From Apostichopus japonicus (lineage: Eukaryota > Echinodermata > Holothuroidea > Aspidochirotida > Stichopodidae), in NCBI RefSeq assembly GCF_037975245.1, contig NC_092573.1, forward strand, positions 15,735,765 to 15,793,264: a stretch of 57,500 bases of DNA. Reading direction: 5' to 3'. Below are positions 1-44,081 of this stretch, one piece after another (the first letter of the stretch is position 1; the number at the start of each line of letters is the position of its first letter). The notes below the pieces were generated by a model. It saw only the letters and a list, made by a program, of their open reading frames with translations, was not told the DNA's origin and did no database searches. Position numbers and translations under genes: made by a program.

Positions 1-3801
<3,801 letters not shown>

Positions 3802-3807
3802 AAATCG

Positions 3808-5200
3808 TCAAAGACTCTGAAGAGTCCGTGGGCGCTGTCTCAAAGCGATGCGAGATGACCGGCGATGTGGAGCTGATTGGTGACCACGTATCCGCAGATG
3901 AATCCGGGAAAGAGCCTGCTGTTTTGCTTCCTCCATGGTGAGACCGGTTGAGGCTCTGATGTTATCATACCAGGTCATCCGAGGCCGCCCACGACTACTC
4001 ACTGTGCCCAGAACGGCACCTGACAAGAGGTCCCACTGGAGACCCTGTTGACGGGCGATGTGGCTGAACCAGTCCATTTTTCTCTGCACAATATATAGTG
4101 TCATAGGTGAATAGCCATCTACCGTCTATCATACGCATAAGTGACTCGTTGGTAACGTGGTCGCTCCAATTGACACCTAGCAGCCATCTCCAGACGGTAC
4201 GACCAAAAGCATCCAGTTTGGCTGCATCCGAATTCTTAATCGACCATGTAGTAGAGCCATAGGTCAACTATAGACATTACTGGGGCTCTGATGACCAGAA
4301 GCTTAGTCGCAACGGAGAGATGTGGGCTTCGGAGGTACTTGCACTCGCGGAGTGTAGTCTTGGCTATGCCGATCCGCTTGCTGATTTCTGGAGTGTCATC
4401 AGTGTTGTGGGTGATGGTGGAGCCGAGGTACATGAATGAGTTAACGTTGGGGATAATGGAGGTCCCCAGGTGGATGGTATCGGTAGAGTTCGGGTCCGTC
4501 TTGATGACAAGGTGAGCCGTTTTTCCCGGGTGTATCACAAGCTGATAGGGCTTGGAAACGTCCGCTAAGATGTTGAGAGCCGTTTCTGCTTCCGCAGCGC
4601 ATAGCGCAAACAGGACAAGATCATCGGCGTATCTCAGTTCCTTCACTGTGCGGTCTCCTATGGTAGCACCAGGCAAACCAGCGGTCCTTGCATGCCATTC
4701 CCTCATAAGGCATTCAGTGTAGAGAGAGAAGAGGATTGGAGAAAGTGGGCAGCCCTGTCTACAACCGACAGGCGTATTGAAAGCATCTGTTGTCTCATTT
4801 TTCTATTGTAAGACGCCGCCAGCATCGTGATAAAGTCTCTCTGTGAGTCTAATGACATCTCTGTCCACCCCCATCTGTTCCAGCTTCTCCATTAGGAGGG
4901 CATGATTCACACTGTCAAAAGCTTTCTTGTAATCCACGAAAATGAGATGGAGTGGGGTGTGGGCTCTGTAGTAGGCAGATGTGATAGTCTTAAGAGCGAA
5001 GATAGCATCTGTGGTTGACTTCCCGGAGCGGAAGCCGAACTGCACCTCACTTACATCGTCGAGATTAGTCTGAAGACGTGACTGCATGATGTTGAGCACC
5101 ACTTTGCTGGCATGACTTATGAGAGCCAATGTGCGATAGTTTTCACAAACCCCTCTGTCGTTCTTCTTATGGAGGGCAATGTAAGTGGAAGATGTCATCG
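3808..5200 (-). mobile_element. decayed non-LTR retrotransposon, reverse transcriptase and C-terminal region
   Basis: Minus-strand translation gives reverse transcriptase blocks in order: [11 protein letters not shown], then [45 protein letters not shown] and LRYADDLVLFA (catalytic YADD). After that come GSTTWSIKNSDAAKLDAFGR, WSDHVTN and RGRPRMTWYDNI, typical of the region after RT in RTE-like and related elements. Broken by an in-frame TAG (4803-4805) and two frame changes (near 4240-4267 and 3995-4104). The endonuclease part is missing; the 5' edge meets an AT array at 5240 and the 3' edge meets the GATA array at 3800. A dead copy; the clade is inferred. Confidence 0.85.
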
Positions 5201-5202
5201 TT

Positions 5203-5238
5203 GAAGGCCAGATGCTTATATGCCAGATGCTTATATGC
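5203..5238. repeat. tandem duplication of a 15-bp unit
   Basis: CCAGATGCTTATATG occurs twice head to tail at the 5' edge of the retrotransposon remnant, just before the AT array. Confidence 0.8.
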
Positions 5239-5488
<250 letters not shown>

Positions 5489-7890
5489 TGGCTATGCGTA
5501 GTAGTATGCCATTGTAAACTCAAGCACCACTTTCAAGTGTTGATCTAATATACCTTCCACCCTCGTAGATCATTACCGGTAATGGGACTCCTTTGCAATG
5601 TTAGATCGAAAACCGGTATATGGCCTAGGGAACGAGTTGGCCTGTTTTATTTCACTTTATGATACGGTTGCTTGTTTCTGTTTCTTCTGTGGTTGGGGCA
5701 TGTAAGCAAAGGCTCACTGGGGTGAGAGGAAAGTTTTTACGTGCAATTTACATTTTCTTGATGCACAAACAGCTGACAGTTTTCCAAATTTAGCACTTTC
5801 TTGCGGGGAGGAGTGGAGTGGGGATGAGGAGTGGGGATGAGGAGTGGGGTGTGGGGTGAACTATAATGACTCCCGGCTCACAGGTCTGAATCGAATCCAC
5901 TCAGCTAATATGATGGGGCTAGGTAGATATGCACCGACAGTTGTAAATCCAGCCTGCATGCACAATATCCCGAGTCATAAGTTGAATCGGGGACACGACG
6001 TTGCAAATTATACACGGAGCTCGTAAAAGTATATCATAGTATGGACACGCCGTTATGAAGTGTCAAATTTGAAGATAGACAAAGCTTATATTATTTATAC
6101 GAACACAAGGTAAGAGGCAAAGTAGTGACCATATTCTCGAATAACTTAAACAGTTAAATTAATGTAAATTAAACTTTTGAAACTAATATGACATTGTAGA
6201 GAAGGTTTCTTGCAAAAGTCTCGGTTGACTGAAATCGGACGATCATCGCTCACTTCTAATCAATCCAAACCATTGGTCGGCTGGTTTGGTGGTGGGGTAA
6301 CAAAAATCATTAAAGGCATTGAAGACTCGCCCCAAACCGCGTGCGGCCATCTGAAAAAGCTAACTTTCCGTTGCTTGCAAATGACGTTTTGTTCGCGTCG
6401 CTACAAAAAGCAGACAGTAATGAAACGTGATACCTTGTTATCTTTAGCTGGACCTGAGATGTCCATCGCTGTATTATTTGTACACTGTGCTGTGGGTATT
6501 GACCGCAGCTGTATGTACTGACTGTACACTAGTGTCTAATTACCGATGGTAGCAAGCTGTGTGTGTGTATTTTCTGGGATCGATGGTGGTGACTAACACT
6601 TCTGTTACACCTCATTCGAAACTAGGTCAGATTACCGGCATTAGACGTTCTTTTTGCGCGAGTCTTCACACCCTTTAAAAACTGAACTCAGCACAAGTGG
6701 CTCGCGGATTACGTCGTATTTAGTCTTACTGAAAATTTCTGTTTTGTCTGTTAAAGAAAACTTAATTCCCAAATGGATGAAAATACTTCTTAGCTGTTTG
6801 GATCATTTGATGATTCGCTATATAGACCAAGGACGATGGTTTGCTCTGTGACTCCTTTTAATATGTACTGTATTCCACATTATTATACTAAGGGTGGGAG
6901 GGGGAGGGAGGAGGGGCTGTTGTTATTTATTTCAAAAGCTTGTTTACAACTAAAGTATTTAACATAAAAGCCGTTGGATACCTTGCGAGTATAGAACTTA
7001 TACAACACAAGTTAAAGATAGAAATGTATAGTACTGTCCATGGTAATCATGAGAGACTCTAGTACCGCATAGAGTTCCTATAGCACAGAGCTGAATATAG
7101 GCTCTGATACAGCATACTTCATAGCGCCCTCTGTACACTTTCTGTGAAACGCAACTATTTGTTCATTCAAGTACCGTCACGACAAACTGAATCAATCGGT
7201 CGACACCTGGAACTGGAAGTTTGATGTAACACAGCGAACTTCTTTCAAGTTCCCATGTTACCGTTTCCAACAATAAAACTGTTGATATACTATCGTATGC
7301 ACGCGTCACTGACACATTATAACATTAAGCATTGTATAATGCATGGAAGTGTTACCGTGTAACACCTACCTGATTATACACAACAACAACCTTTCTCTAC
7401 CCATTGCACGCTATTGTATACGTTATATTACTACCTTCCAAAAACTTCACCGGAGATAAAAAGCAGAGCGGAATTATGCAGGTATGCATTGAACGGCATA
7501 TTTGAAAGCTGCAATCCTTTATTTATATTGGTTACAACAGTAAGCCTATATTGATATGCTCATACTTATATATGCCAGTGCCAGTGCGGTGCGGTTGTCC
7601 ACACTTTTTGAGTCACTTTTCACACCTGACTGGATCGGGTTTTGTGAACAGCACAGGGTTATTGCAGAGACGGACAATCGTTCAAATCTATTGTCATGTT
7701 AATTTAGTCTGCTTGTAACTCGATAGCACCAGGCAAACAACATCGATTACTGAACTGGTCTCATCTATTATAGTGATAAGTATTACCGATTTGTAGACTA
7801 GGGATTGTTCAATATCAACCCTTCCTATCGATGATAACTGTAATCCGCTATTTCTTTAAATGACATCATAGCAGAGCTGTATTGACGACG
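5489..7890. other. no gene recognised
   Basis: Unique-looking sequence between the AT array and the ANKDD1-like gene. Open frames at 6210-6521 and 6654-6851 have no recognisable content and no convincing splice context. Confidence 0.5.
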
Positions 7891-7894
7891 TAAT

Positions 7895-7904
7895 CTATAT
7901 ATGG
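7895..7904 (+). promoter_or_regulatory. possible TATA-like core promoter of the ANKDD1-like gene
   Basis: CTATATATGG lies about 150 bp upstream of the ATG at 8053 and would place a transcription start near 7930. There is no direct evidence for a start site, and AT-rich TATA-like strings are common here. Confidence 0.2.
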
Positions 7905-8052
7905 TGTGGATTTAACGTGGTATTAGGTGTAGGGAACAGAGCAACACGAACAGTGTTCTTGGGTGAACTGGTATACCTTCTCTGGTTGTAAATAGGACTA
8001 TAGTTCGCCGGCCAGAGATCTGTCACACAAACAGTGTGTATTTTGTGCCATC

Positions 8053-35730
<27,678 letters not shown>

Positions 35731-35845
35731 CCATGTGACATCAACAAGTCGCATGTTGCCTGGGCAAGGCGTATTCAGTTCCTAGAATATTGCGTGTCAC
35801 GTATGAAACTGGGGTTTTCCCTCCTGCATGAACAGTAGATTGGAA

Positions 35846-35851
35846 AATAAA
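35846..35851 (+). terminator. poly(A) signal of the ANKDD1-like gene
   Basis: Canonical AATAAA 116 bp after the stop codon, followed by TTTTTGATGCTTTGG. A second AATAAA-containing site lies near 36225. Confidence 0.6.
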
Positions 35852-37950
35852 CATTTTTGATGCTTTGGAGTTTTAAATCCTGTAGAATACAAAATAGGAA
35901 TGCAAAAGTAGATATACAGCAATAACTTGAAATAATCTTTCCTCCTTGCCATTGCCTGTATTTATTAATATAACCATTACGTATACTCGACTATTTTAAC
36001 GTGTATTACTTAAAAGTGCATGAGTGCAGCATGTGCTGATTATGAAATTATCTTGAACCAACTTCAGCCTGGTATATGCTTTCTGGTAGATTGGATTTAT
36101 AGTGATACAGTTATGACAGAGAGATAATTACATGCATTTGTGCCAAGTATAATGAATATCACCGCAGTAGTTTAAATGATAGAAAGTTCATGGCGAGAGA
36201 GAAAGTATACCTTTTTGTCACTGTGCCCAGAATAAAAGCCCGTATTTATAAGGCTTGTGTGCACACACTCAGACGTACTGTATTGTTACATGTTGTAAGC
36301 ATTTCGAAACCAAGAACAGCGCAATTATGATTAGAGATAAATGAAAGCTAGGCTATATCGTGGTTATAGCGTGAAAAGATGCTCTCTCTTGTTCAATCCC
36401 TTGATATATCGACCTGTTGGCCAATGAAGGAACTATACAATGATATCATAAACAACTTTCAATTTGTTCGTACATTAGCTTTAAGGACAGAGCAAGATTC
36501 CATGATGTTCTTGATAACACATTTTAACACATAGCCTTTATGTATGGTCCTTTTTTTCACTTATATATACGGTGTTCATTGTAAGCAGTTGTAGGTTGAA
36601 AGTTTATGTTTGTTTAGATGCTATCGATGCCAAATACATAACGATGCAGTTTCATTAGTTTAAAAAGTCAACATACATACAAGTAGTAATTTGTAAATTG
36701 AATAATGTATATGAAATAATTAAATAAAAACATAAAAAATAAGTAATGTAAATTGAAATTTGAAGTGGTAAATATGCCGAGAAGGGAGTTCATCTGTAGT
36801 ATTTTACTCTTACCTGCTTACTTACATACAGTCTGAGTCGTCATAATGGGTAGTACCACATATTGCCTGAAAGAACATCATCGTCAGACAAGAAACAGGT
36901 TTAGCTGAGGCAAGTGGTTCGGTCTTGTTCAGAATATTTTCTGGATGCACCTATCCATTCGATTGGTTACAGTAAACGGCCACTGGTTGGCAGTATAGGA
37001 TCAAGATCTGATTCGAGTCGTCTGAGACGGCTCCTTTTTAAAAAAAAATTTTTACGTAATGCAATGCGATGGTCATAAATTCAGAGCAGGTTGTTACATT
37101 TGCTTCGAAATCTTCATATCACAGATCACTGAACTTCATATTTAGCAATATAGAGTTTGCTATTATAGCTTGATATAAGGGATTAGAGTTCCATACTATT
37201 AGAAATCAGTGTTGACCCAGGTGATCCCTACAGGGGTTATTTTAATTCCCAATTCATTTTCACACTCGTTGTGTATGATTAACGTTATTTCATATAATTT
37301 ATGTAATATTATTATTTATCCTTATTTGTATACTCTTGCTTACATAGTGTCAAGTGCAAACGTGCAAATATAGATTAATTGCAATAATCATATTGTCATT
37401 ATTACTTTTGCTACTTGCCTTGACTTCAGTAATACGTCAGCAATGATCGGCCAGGTTGATGTACAACGGACTACTTAGGATAGCATAACAATTAGACTTT
37501 CTCGAGAAAGCGGACAGTTGCTTTTGCAAACAACTATAGACATTTCTTGTGCTCGTGAATTTACTTTGGCATTCTAATACATGCTGTTTAAGTATATGAT
37601 TTAACCACATGTAAGAGCACAATTGGAATGTTTTCAAAGAAAATAGAGCGGCAACCCTCTGATGAAGGTCAGTTGGTTGCTTGTAAAATCATCATTGATA
37701 TCATCATTATCATTCTTCACAAGGTTGTCATGTTATTTCCTAAGTTAGCGATAAGACATTCCTTTTCTGTTAATCGCAATTCTGAAATAAGTATAGTTAA
37801 ATTCCCCAGCCTTTAAAATAGTCGGAGTAACTTTGAAGAGAATGTTTCAAGAAACAAGAAATACTCATGAAGGATGCAGAGAACGATATCAAAAACAAAT
37901 TCCCCCAAATGGCCCAATTCTCAGTCTCATCTCAAATATCGCCATTTCTG
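35852..37950. other. no gene recognised
   Basis: Intergenic sequence after the ANKDD1-like poly(A) signal. AT-rich; no frames with recognisable content. A short frame at 37628 (MFSKKIERQPSDEG) ends at a fair donor (GAAG|GTCAGT) but has no partner I could find. Confidence 0.4.
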
Positions 37951-38290
37951 TAATACCCACACCGAAACTACCCCACACCCAGCTCCCTCTCCCGTCTCAC
38001 TAGCTACCTGTAATACCCACACCAAACCTACCCCACACCCAGCTACATCTCCCATCTCACTAGCTACCTGTAATACCCACACCAAACCTACCCCACACCC
38101 AGCTCCATCTCCCGTCTCACTAGCTACCTGTAATACCCACACCAAACCTACCCCACACCCAGCTACATCTCCCATCTCACTAGCTACCTGTTATATCCCT
38201 ACCAAACCTATCACACACCCAGCTCCATCTCACTATCTACCTGTAATAACCACACCAAACCTTCCCCACACCCAGCTCCATCTCCCATTT
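37951..38290. repeat. 60-bp minisatellite, about 5.5 copies
   Basis: Unit TAATACCCACACCAAACCTA continuing to TAGCTACCTG, with alternating subtypes (CTCCATCTCCCGT versus CTACATCTCCCAT), suggesting a 120-bp higher-order unit. The open frame across it (37874-38320) is Pro/Thr-rich and probably not a gene. Confidence 0.9.
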
Positions 38291-38515
38291 CACCGACTTC
38301 CTGGCTGTGTTAAAGTGTAACCACAGTTACCGCCTGTAACGAGATCGTCCAACTTTCCTGGTTCTTCTCCGGTTCTCCGCTTCAAGAACATGGAGAAGCA
38401 ACCAGCATTTAGAAATCACAGATACAGGAATATTCACGTCGTGTTGGGTATTCTCTACGACCTGAAGACGTATTCGTAGTCCAGTTTACAAGAAATAATT
38501 AAATAAGTCGATTCA

Positions 38516-38554
38516 GCCTCTGGAGAAGATCCTGCTAGGATCGAAACGTCAGGC
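38516..38554 (+). ncRNA. hammerhead-like ribozyme motif (degenerate, stem III missing)
   Basis: GCCT, then CTGGAGA (core would be CTGANGA, one mismatch), an extra A, a stem-loop GATCC-TGCTA-GGATC, then GAAA, CGTC and AGGC, which pairs with the first GCCT. This is the order stem I, core, stem II, GAAA, cleavage triplet GTC, stem I. Stem III is absent, as in small hammerhead variants associated with Penelope-like retroelements. No retroelement reading frame is seen beside it. Confidence 0.4.
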
Positions 38555-38761
38555 CCTCTTACTTTACACAATAAATGATGACGTCAGATCAACAGGCTTT
38601 TGATTTCAATGGAAAGCTTTTCTTTCGTAACTGCTATCTTTTGCTCCTCTGTGAACAAGGATCTATTTTGTGACGTGTAAACGAACAGTGTGACAGTCTA
38701 GAATCTACTTTGATTATTGTATATTATAAGGTATCTAAAGTTATAGAATCTCCTTGAATAC

Positions 38762-39140
38762 TATGCATCCAGTGGCGTAGGAAGGTACTTTTGAGTGGGG
38801 GGGGGGCTGAAGACTGATGGCCTGCCTGGGGGAAGGGTCTAAGGGGAGGGGGTGTCCCCCTCCCCTTTGGATTTTTTTTGCATTTCCAGGTGGCCTCAGA
38901 TGCAATTTGGTGCAATATAGCACACCCACTCCATTTTGTAAATAATTTTGCATTTTCACCTGGCCTTAGATGCAATTTGGTGCTCCAAATGAGATTTTTT
39001 TCTCATTTGGAAATGAAAAAGGGGTTTTTTGACTTGCGGAGCGGGGGGGGGGGGGCCGAATGATACTTCCGCCCTCCATATTTTTCACTGGGGGGGCTGG
39101 CGCCCCCCAGCACCCCGGTTCCTACGCCCTTGTATGCATC
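38762..39140. mobile_element. 363-bp hAT-type MITE, copy 3, with target duplication
   Basis: The element spans 38770-39132, flanked by an exact TATGCATC duplication (38762-38769 and 39133-39140). Same subterminal hairpin. It differs from the other two by small indels, mostly in G/C runs. Confidence 0.9.
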
Positions 39141-39407
39141 CATACACTACTGAAATATGGCCCGAAAATACTAATTATGATATGATCGTTAAGTGCCGTT
39201 CGAGTATAGCCTAAGTAGAAACAATGAGGAAATGTGGCTTCAAAAACTATTACAAAAGACTCTCACTGCTTTTCAAAAATACAAAACATAGAAACAAACC
39301 ACGACTAGTTTGGCTTTCTTTCAACCTAACTGCAAGTAAGAAACCTTTATATTTAAATTACTGATCCCATCAGTATGGTGTTGGCCATGATTTATTCCTT
39401 TATCTGG

Positions 39408-41520
39408 AAAGGACACAGTGGCGTAGCTACGGGGGGGGGGGGGGGGCCTGGGGGGCCGAGGCCCCCCCCCCCCATGAAATCGGCTGGCCCCCCCACTGGA
39501 CCCCCCACTGGGAATGGGGTAAAAAAAAAAACACTCATCAGTGCGATTCGCTAATATTTTTTGTTCAATAATTTGGGAAATAGAGTTACACAATTTTCTC
39601 GTCTGCATCTGGCAGAATAAGAATAATACAATATCTGTAGTAATCATGAGAATGGTCACACAGCATGGCATGGCAATGGTCGATGCGACGATTGCGACCA
39701 TACACCACGAACCTTGTTGTGCTGCGTGATAGCGATATCTGCTGTGTTCAGTGCTTCCACCTAGCGCAGCAATCTATCAAAAGATTGACTCCGTTTGTAC
39801 TGAGCCGAGGTATCAGGTATTCATGGGCGGCGATCATGGGGGGGACGGGGGGGGACATGTCCGCCCAATATTTTAGGTGGGGGGATATAGTATCTTATTT
39901 CCCCCCCCCCAATATTTGGTGGCATAGTTTTTTTTTAAGCATATGTTTTGTATTTTTTATGATATCGCTAGTAATTTCAAAATAGAAAATGCTTAGATGC
40001 AACTTACAAGGCCTGGGAAGTGCCATTTCCAGCGATCTGGGAGGCATTTTCGGCCAAAATTTTCTTTTGCGCTTCGCGCCAACTTACGGTGGCGCTACGC
40101 TTAGAAAGTCTGGGTACAAGCTTTGCCCCTCCCTTGGCAAATTCCTCGCAAAGCGCCTGTCTAACCGTGTCACAATTTGTTACTATATATGACCGAAAGT
40201 AGTTTTTACTCTTTTTTCTCGAAATGAATAGCTAGACGGACCGCATCCGTAATGAAATTTGGTTTGCATCTTGTGTATGAGTGTAAGTACGTACAATCAT
40301 ACATAGGATCCACATCGATATGGGTTCACTGGGTTTCCATTTGGCCTGTTTCCTACAAGATTTCTAACCGCAGGTGCGTAGCCAAGGGAGGGGGGGTGAA
40401 GGGGTGGAGACCGCCCTCCCCCTCGAGCATATTTTTTTGGTATTTTCTATGATATCGAAGTTTTATAGTAGCCGTTATAAGAGGTTTTAATATTTGTACA
40501 CCAATAATTTAACTGTGTCTGAAATTTCGAAAATTCCTTGACCAACACTCTTCATCATAGTATACTTCCCTCTACACTCGTACAATTTTGACAGGTCTGT
40601 TAGTGGTTGAGGGGGGTTTTCTATATTGGTTGTCCATAGATGAAATTTAGTGCAACATTATGGGTATGTTTTGAAGTGAATTTATTATTCAAATTCTGAA
40701 CAAATAATGGGCTTAAAACCTTGAAAAGTGGGGCTGACGGGTATTGTGGGGCGTTACGTAGAATTACCTACAAATGCAATGAGGTCGAACATGATGTGTG
40801 ACTGGTGACAATCTTGACAAAAGGTTATGAATGAAAAAAAAAAAACTATTAGGAAAAACTTGGTTCTCAGGCAAAAGTGTACATCTGGTTGGTCATTTTC
40901 AAGCCCGAGAAGTGCCATTTCCGGTCATCTGGGGGGCTATCAAAATCAGAAATTTTCTTGTACGCTGCGCGCCAACCAATGGTGGCGCTCCGCTTTGACA
41001 GTAATTCGCCTGCATCCAAGCAGATGTCCCCCCCCCCCCAATATTTGAAACAGATCGCCGCCCCCTGCAGGTATTCATATATTGCCTCGAGTCAAATGAA
41101 TATATGTCATTGAATATTCCACAAAACAACTTTTTTTATGGCCACGGAACTGTCGAAACAGGATTTTCCACTACTGGTAGAGATATAAAATATTGGGAAT
41201 TCTGAAATTCCTGCAAATGATGCCAACTTCCCTCAAGTTAAAAGTCTGGTTGAGTTGGCAAGGCCAGTCAGCATGAAAGAGAAAAAACTTTTTTTGCATT
41301 TCTGTCACCAAAGTTGCACATCTTTTTGGTTGCTATTTTGCCTCACAGGTGCCATCTCCTGCGATCTGGGGGGTGCTGAAATCTCAAATTTTCTCTGCAC
41401 GCTCCGCGCCAACCATGGTGGCGCTCCGCTTAGATAGTAACCTCCGGCCCCCCCACTAGAAAGAACAGCCCCCCATGGCCCCCCCACTCAAAAAATCCTA
41501 GCTACGCCACTGAAAGGACA
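39408..41520. mobile_element. 2.1-kb hAT-type element hosting a nested element
   Basis: The outer element spans 39416-41512, starts CAGTGGCGTAGCTACG and ends CTAGCTACGCCACTG, with an exact AAAGGACA duplication (39408-39415 and 41513-41520). No coding capacity. It contains the nested insertion at 39822-41067. Confidence 0.85.
39814..41075. mobile_element. 1.25-kb hAT-type element nested in the 2.1-kb element
   Basis: The element spans 39822-41067, starts CATGGGCGGCGATC and ends GATCGCCGCCCCCTG, flanked by an exact CAGGTATT duplication (39814-39821 and 41068-41075). It therefore inserted after its host. It holds further element ends at 40159 and 40371. Confidence 0.8.
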
Positions 41521-43096
41521 CATTTTGCCACATGGCTTCGGAGATCCATTTAGTTGCTAGAATTCAGGAACGAGTTGCTACAAGAAATATTTTAGGTGTT
41601 TAACATGTCACCTTAGTTTGAATTTAGTCGCCCAAACATCATTCTTCATGAATCACTTCATCAACTCATTACTGCCACATCCAAAGTCTATTATTGTGTT
41701 TCTCAGCCAGATATATTGTGGTTCGTGTGAGGGGAGGGAAAGGGGAGGGAAAGGGGAAGGGAAGGGAAGGGGGCTCTACACTACACCACAAGAAGAATCA
41801 GATGCTACACAGGCCATATCGAGGAATCGCCAATATTATTGATGATAGTAATTGAACATTCAACTCCCTGATAGAGAGCAAGAGTGCATGGAATATAAGC
41901 TGCAGAACGCCATAATCTACCCCTGCATAACGTAGTGGTAACGTAGTGGTAACGTAGTGGTAACGTAGTGGTAACGTAGTGGTAACGTAGTGGTAACGTA
42001 GTGGTAACGTAGTGGTATCGTAGTGGTAACGTCCGGACCTGGACGTCATTTCTGTGACTCAAAATGCTCTGTGTACATAAACACCTCGAAGAATCAACGA
42101 CACGTCACTAAGTCACACATCGGCTAAAATCAATACAACATTATGTATAAACACTCACAAGGATATCAATGATATACTACTGCATGTACGTATAAGAATG
42201 TAGGGTGTTGTGAGTGATAATCGATCCAATACAATATTCGACATGTTGAACGGATTATCTGAAATTTTCTCTTTATTAACAAATATTTGTTTCAAACTGT
42301 ATATTTATATTAAAGGTAACACAATCCTACACAGATGAATACATGTAAAATTAATGGGTGATTAATTTTTGGATATCAAATCGGAATCGTTGACTTAGCA
42401 CAGTATTATCAATGCGCCATACTATACAGAAATATCATGCTGTAAGAGAAGGTGCAGCTTTTGTTAAGAGTTGTTGCTAAATATCTTTATTTCAGTTTTA
42501 TATTGAAGTAATAATATCCGAGTACTGATTGTTCTAACATTAGCAGTTTTCCGTAGTCTACTCTCTGCAGGTTTTTGCTTCTTTGCAATTGGAATATTTA
42601 ATATTCTTTTCAGTTGGATAATCTCCATTGTGGAAAGTTCTGTCTTGTCAATTCTATGTCACGCAGAATGCTTTCATTTCTTGTTTCTACACTAACAGTT
42701 TCACAACTTTGTTTGTAGTTTCTTTTTGTTCGTGTTTTGTTTCCAGAAGTTTTGTTTAATTCTGAGATGACTATAGATTCCTGAATGACATGTTCATACG
42801 TGAGGAAGAGGGGAAGAACCGGGATGCATTTAATGGATAAAGGAATCAATAAAAGGATGTAATAAGTTAAGCAGGTAAATATTATTCGTATTGACAGCGC
42901 ATTGTAATAACTCTAAACGCTAAATAAATGGGGGAGGTGGGTAGAATACATTTAACTAGCGAAAGAACTACTTTTCATTAGGGTCATATTTATTTTTTAT
43001 AAATTCTCTTTGCTAAGAAGAATTAATTCTTAATATCATACATGACAATATTGGTGATGATTTTGACATATTATTTCTATGCAGTTATCCTTACAG
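41521..43096. other. no gene recognised apart from a minisatellite
   Basis: Contains a GGGAAAGGGGA-type purine tract near 41730-41770 and the 11-bp minisatellite. A minus-strand frame at 42610-42849 is charged but has no splice support or family resemblance. Confidence 0.4.
41929..42032. repeat. 11-bp minisatellite, about 9 copies
   Basis: Unit TAACGTAGTGG, perfect except for one TATCG variant in the next-to-last copy. Confidence 0.95.
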
Positions 43097-43336
43097 ACGG
43101 ACAAGCCTCGCCTTTTAGCCGTGACGGTTACGCAACCAACAACTATTAAAGAGTTTAACATCGATGTCACAAAGACTATATTATGTCCAGTCCTGTAGCA
43201 ATCCTGCTTGAATTCATGCTTGATAGAAATGATGTCTCTAAATTGAATGCGTCATTACCTACGACCAGTTTTGAAACGTCCCTGTTGTATGTGCGTGGAT
43301 ACGTTGGTGTGTTTACAGGGGATGGTCTGAACAGTT
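43097..43336 (+). pseudogene. Ig-like ectodomain exon fragment, apparently frameshifted
   Basis: After a good acceptor (ATCCTTACAG) the frame reads 33 residues including VTVTQPTTIKEF and KTILCPVL, then TAG (43196-43198). That looks like the first strands of an Ig-fold domain with its first Cys. The frame two bases over stays open from about 43190, reading PVAILLEFMLDRNDVSKLN and on to TGDGLNS, before TAA at 43334-43336. One lost base or two extra bases near 43190 would explain this, as would an assembly error. No clean donor was found. Ig identity is a weak judgement. Confidence 0.35.
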
Positions 43337-44081
43337 AACGAATCAGGATATACTCAAAGAGGAAGACAGACCATTTAATAGAGATATAGAGGTGGAGAGA
43401 GAGGGGGTTGGGATGCTTTGAGATAAGATGAGATGAGCAATGTGAGACATGGATCTTTGTTGTGTGCTTTATTCTTCAGTGTATGTTAAAACAGCTATGA
43501 ATGGAAACAAAGTCGTTTTTAAATACGACCGACATTACAACAACGTTAAGTAATAACAAAACTAATGATAAGTAATAGGATCACGTGATTTTCTGTCCGG
43601 TTGTTAACATTTTATTGTGAAGTGGTTAATATCTTTCACTTTTCCTTTCAACCATGTTATATATATCTTCAATAACAATGTGTGCTATGTAAACCTAACT
43701 GTGAGCTATTTCCTTGTAGAATACCTCATATACTATGTGATACTACTAGTGTGTGTCAGTCCATTTAGCCTTTGTAGGCAGTTAGGAGGAACACTCTTCC
43801 AAAAGGGGAAGAGAAAATGAAAAACTACACAAACTTAATACTGAAAAATAATTAAAGTATAAACTAAATATGAACTATTGTTTCATCCAGAAAGTTATTT
43901 AATACACAGTGTACTGTAAACGATAAGTTAATTTATTCAAAGATCGTGAACCCATAGTACAGCAGTGATACTCATATGTTATTCGTGTTCTGATTGTCAT
44001 ACATGGGCAGATTGAATCATCGGGCATTCGGGCAGTTCCCAAGGGTCCAGAAAAATAAGGCCCAATGACTGTTTGTTTCAG

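Noticed and set aside
42610-42849. 79-codon charged minus-strand open frame
   Set aside because: No splice context, no recognisable motifs, and located beyond the stop codon of the pseudokinase gene.
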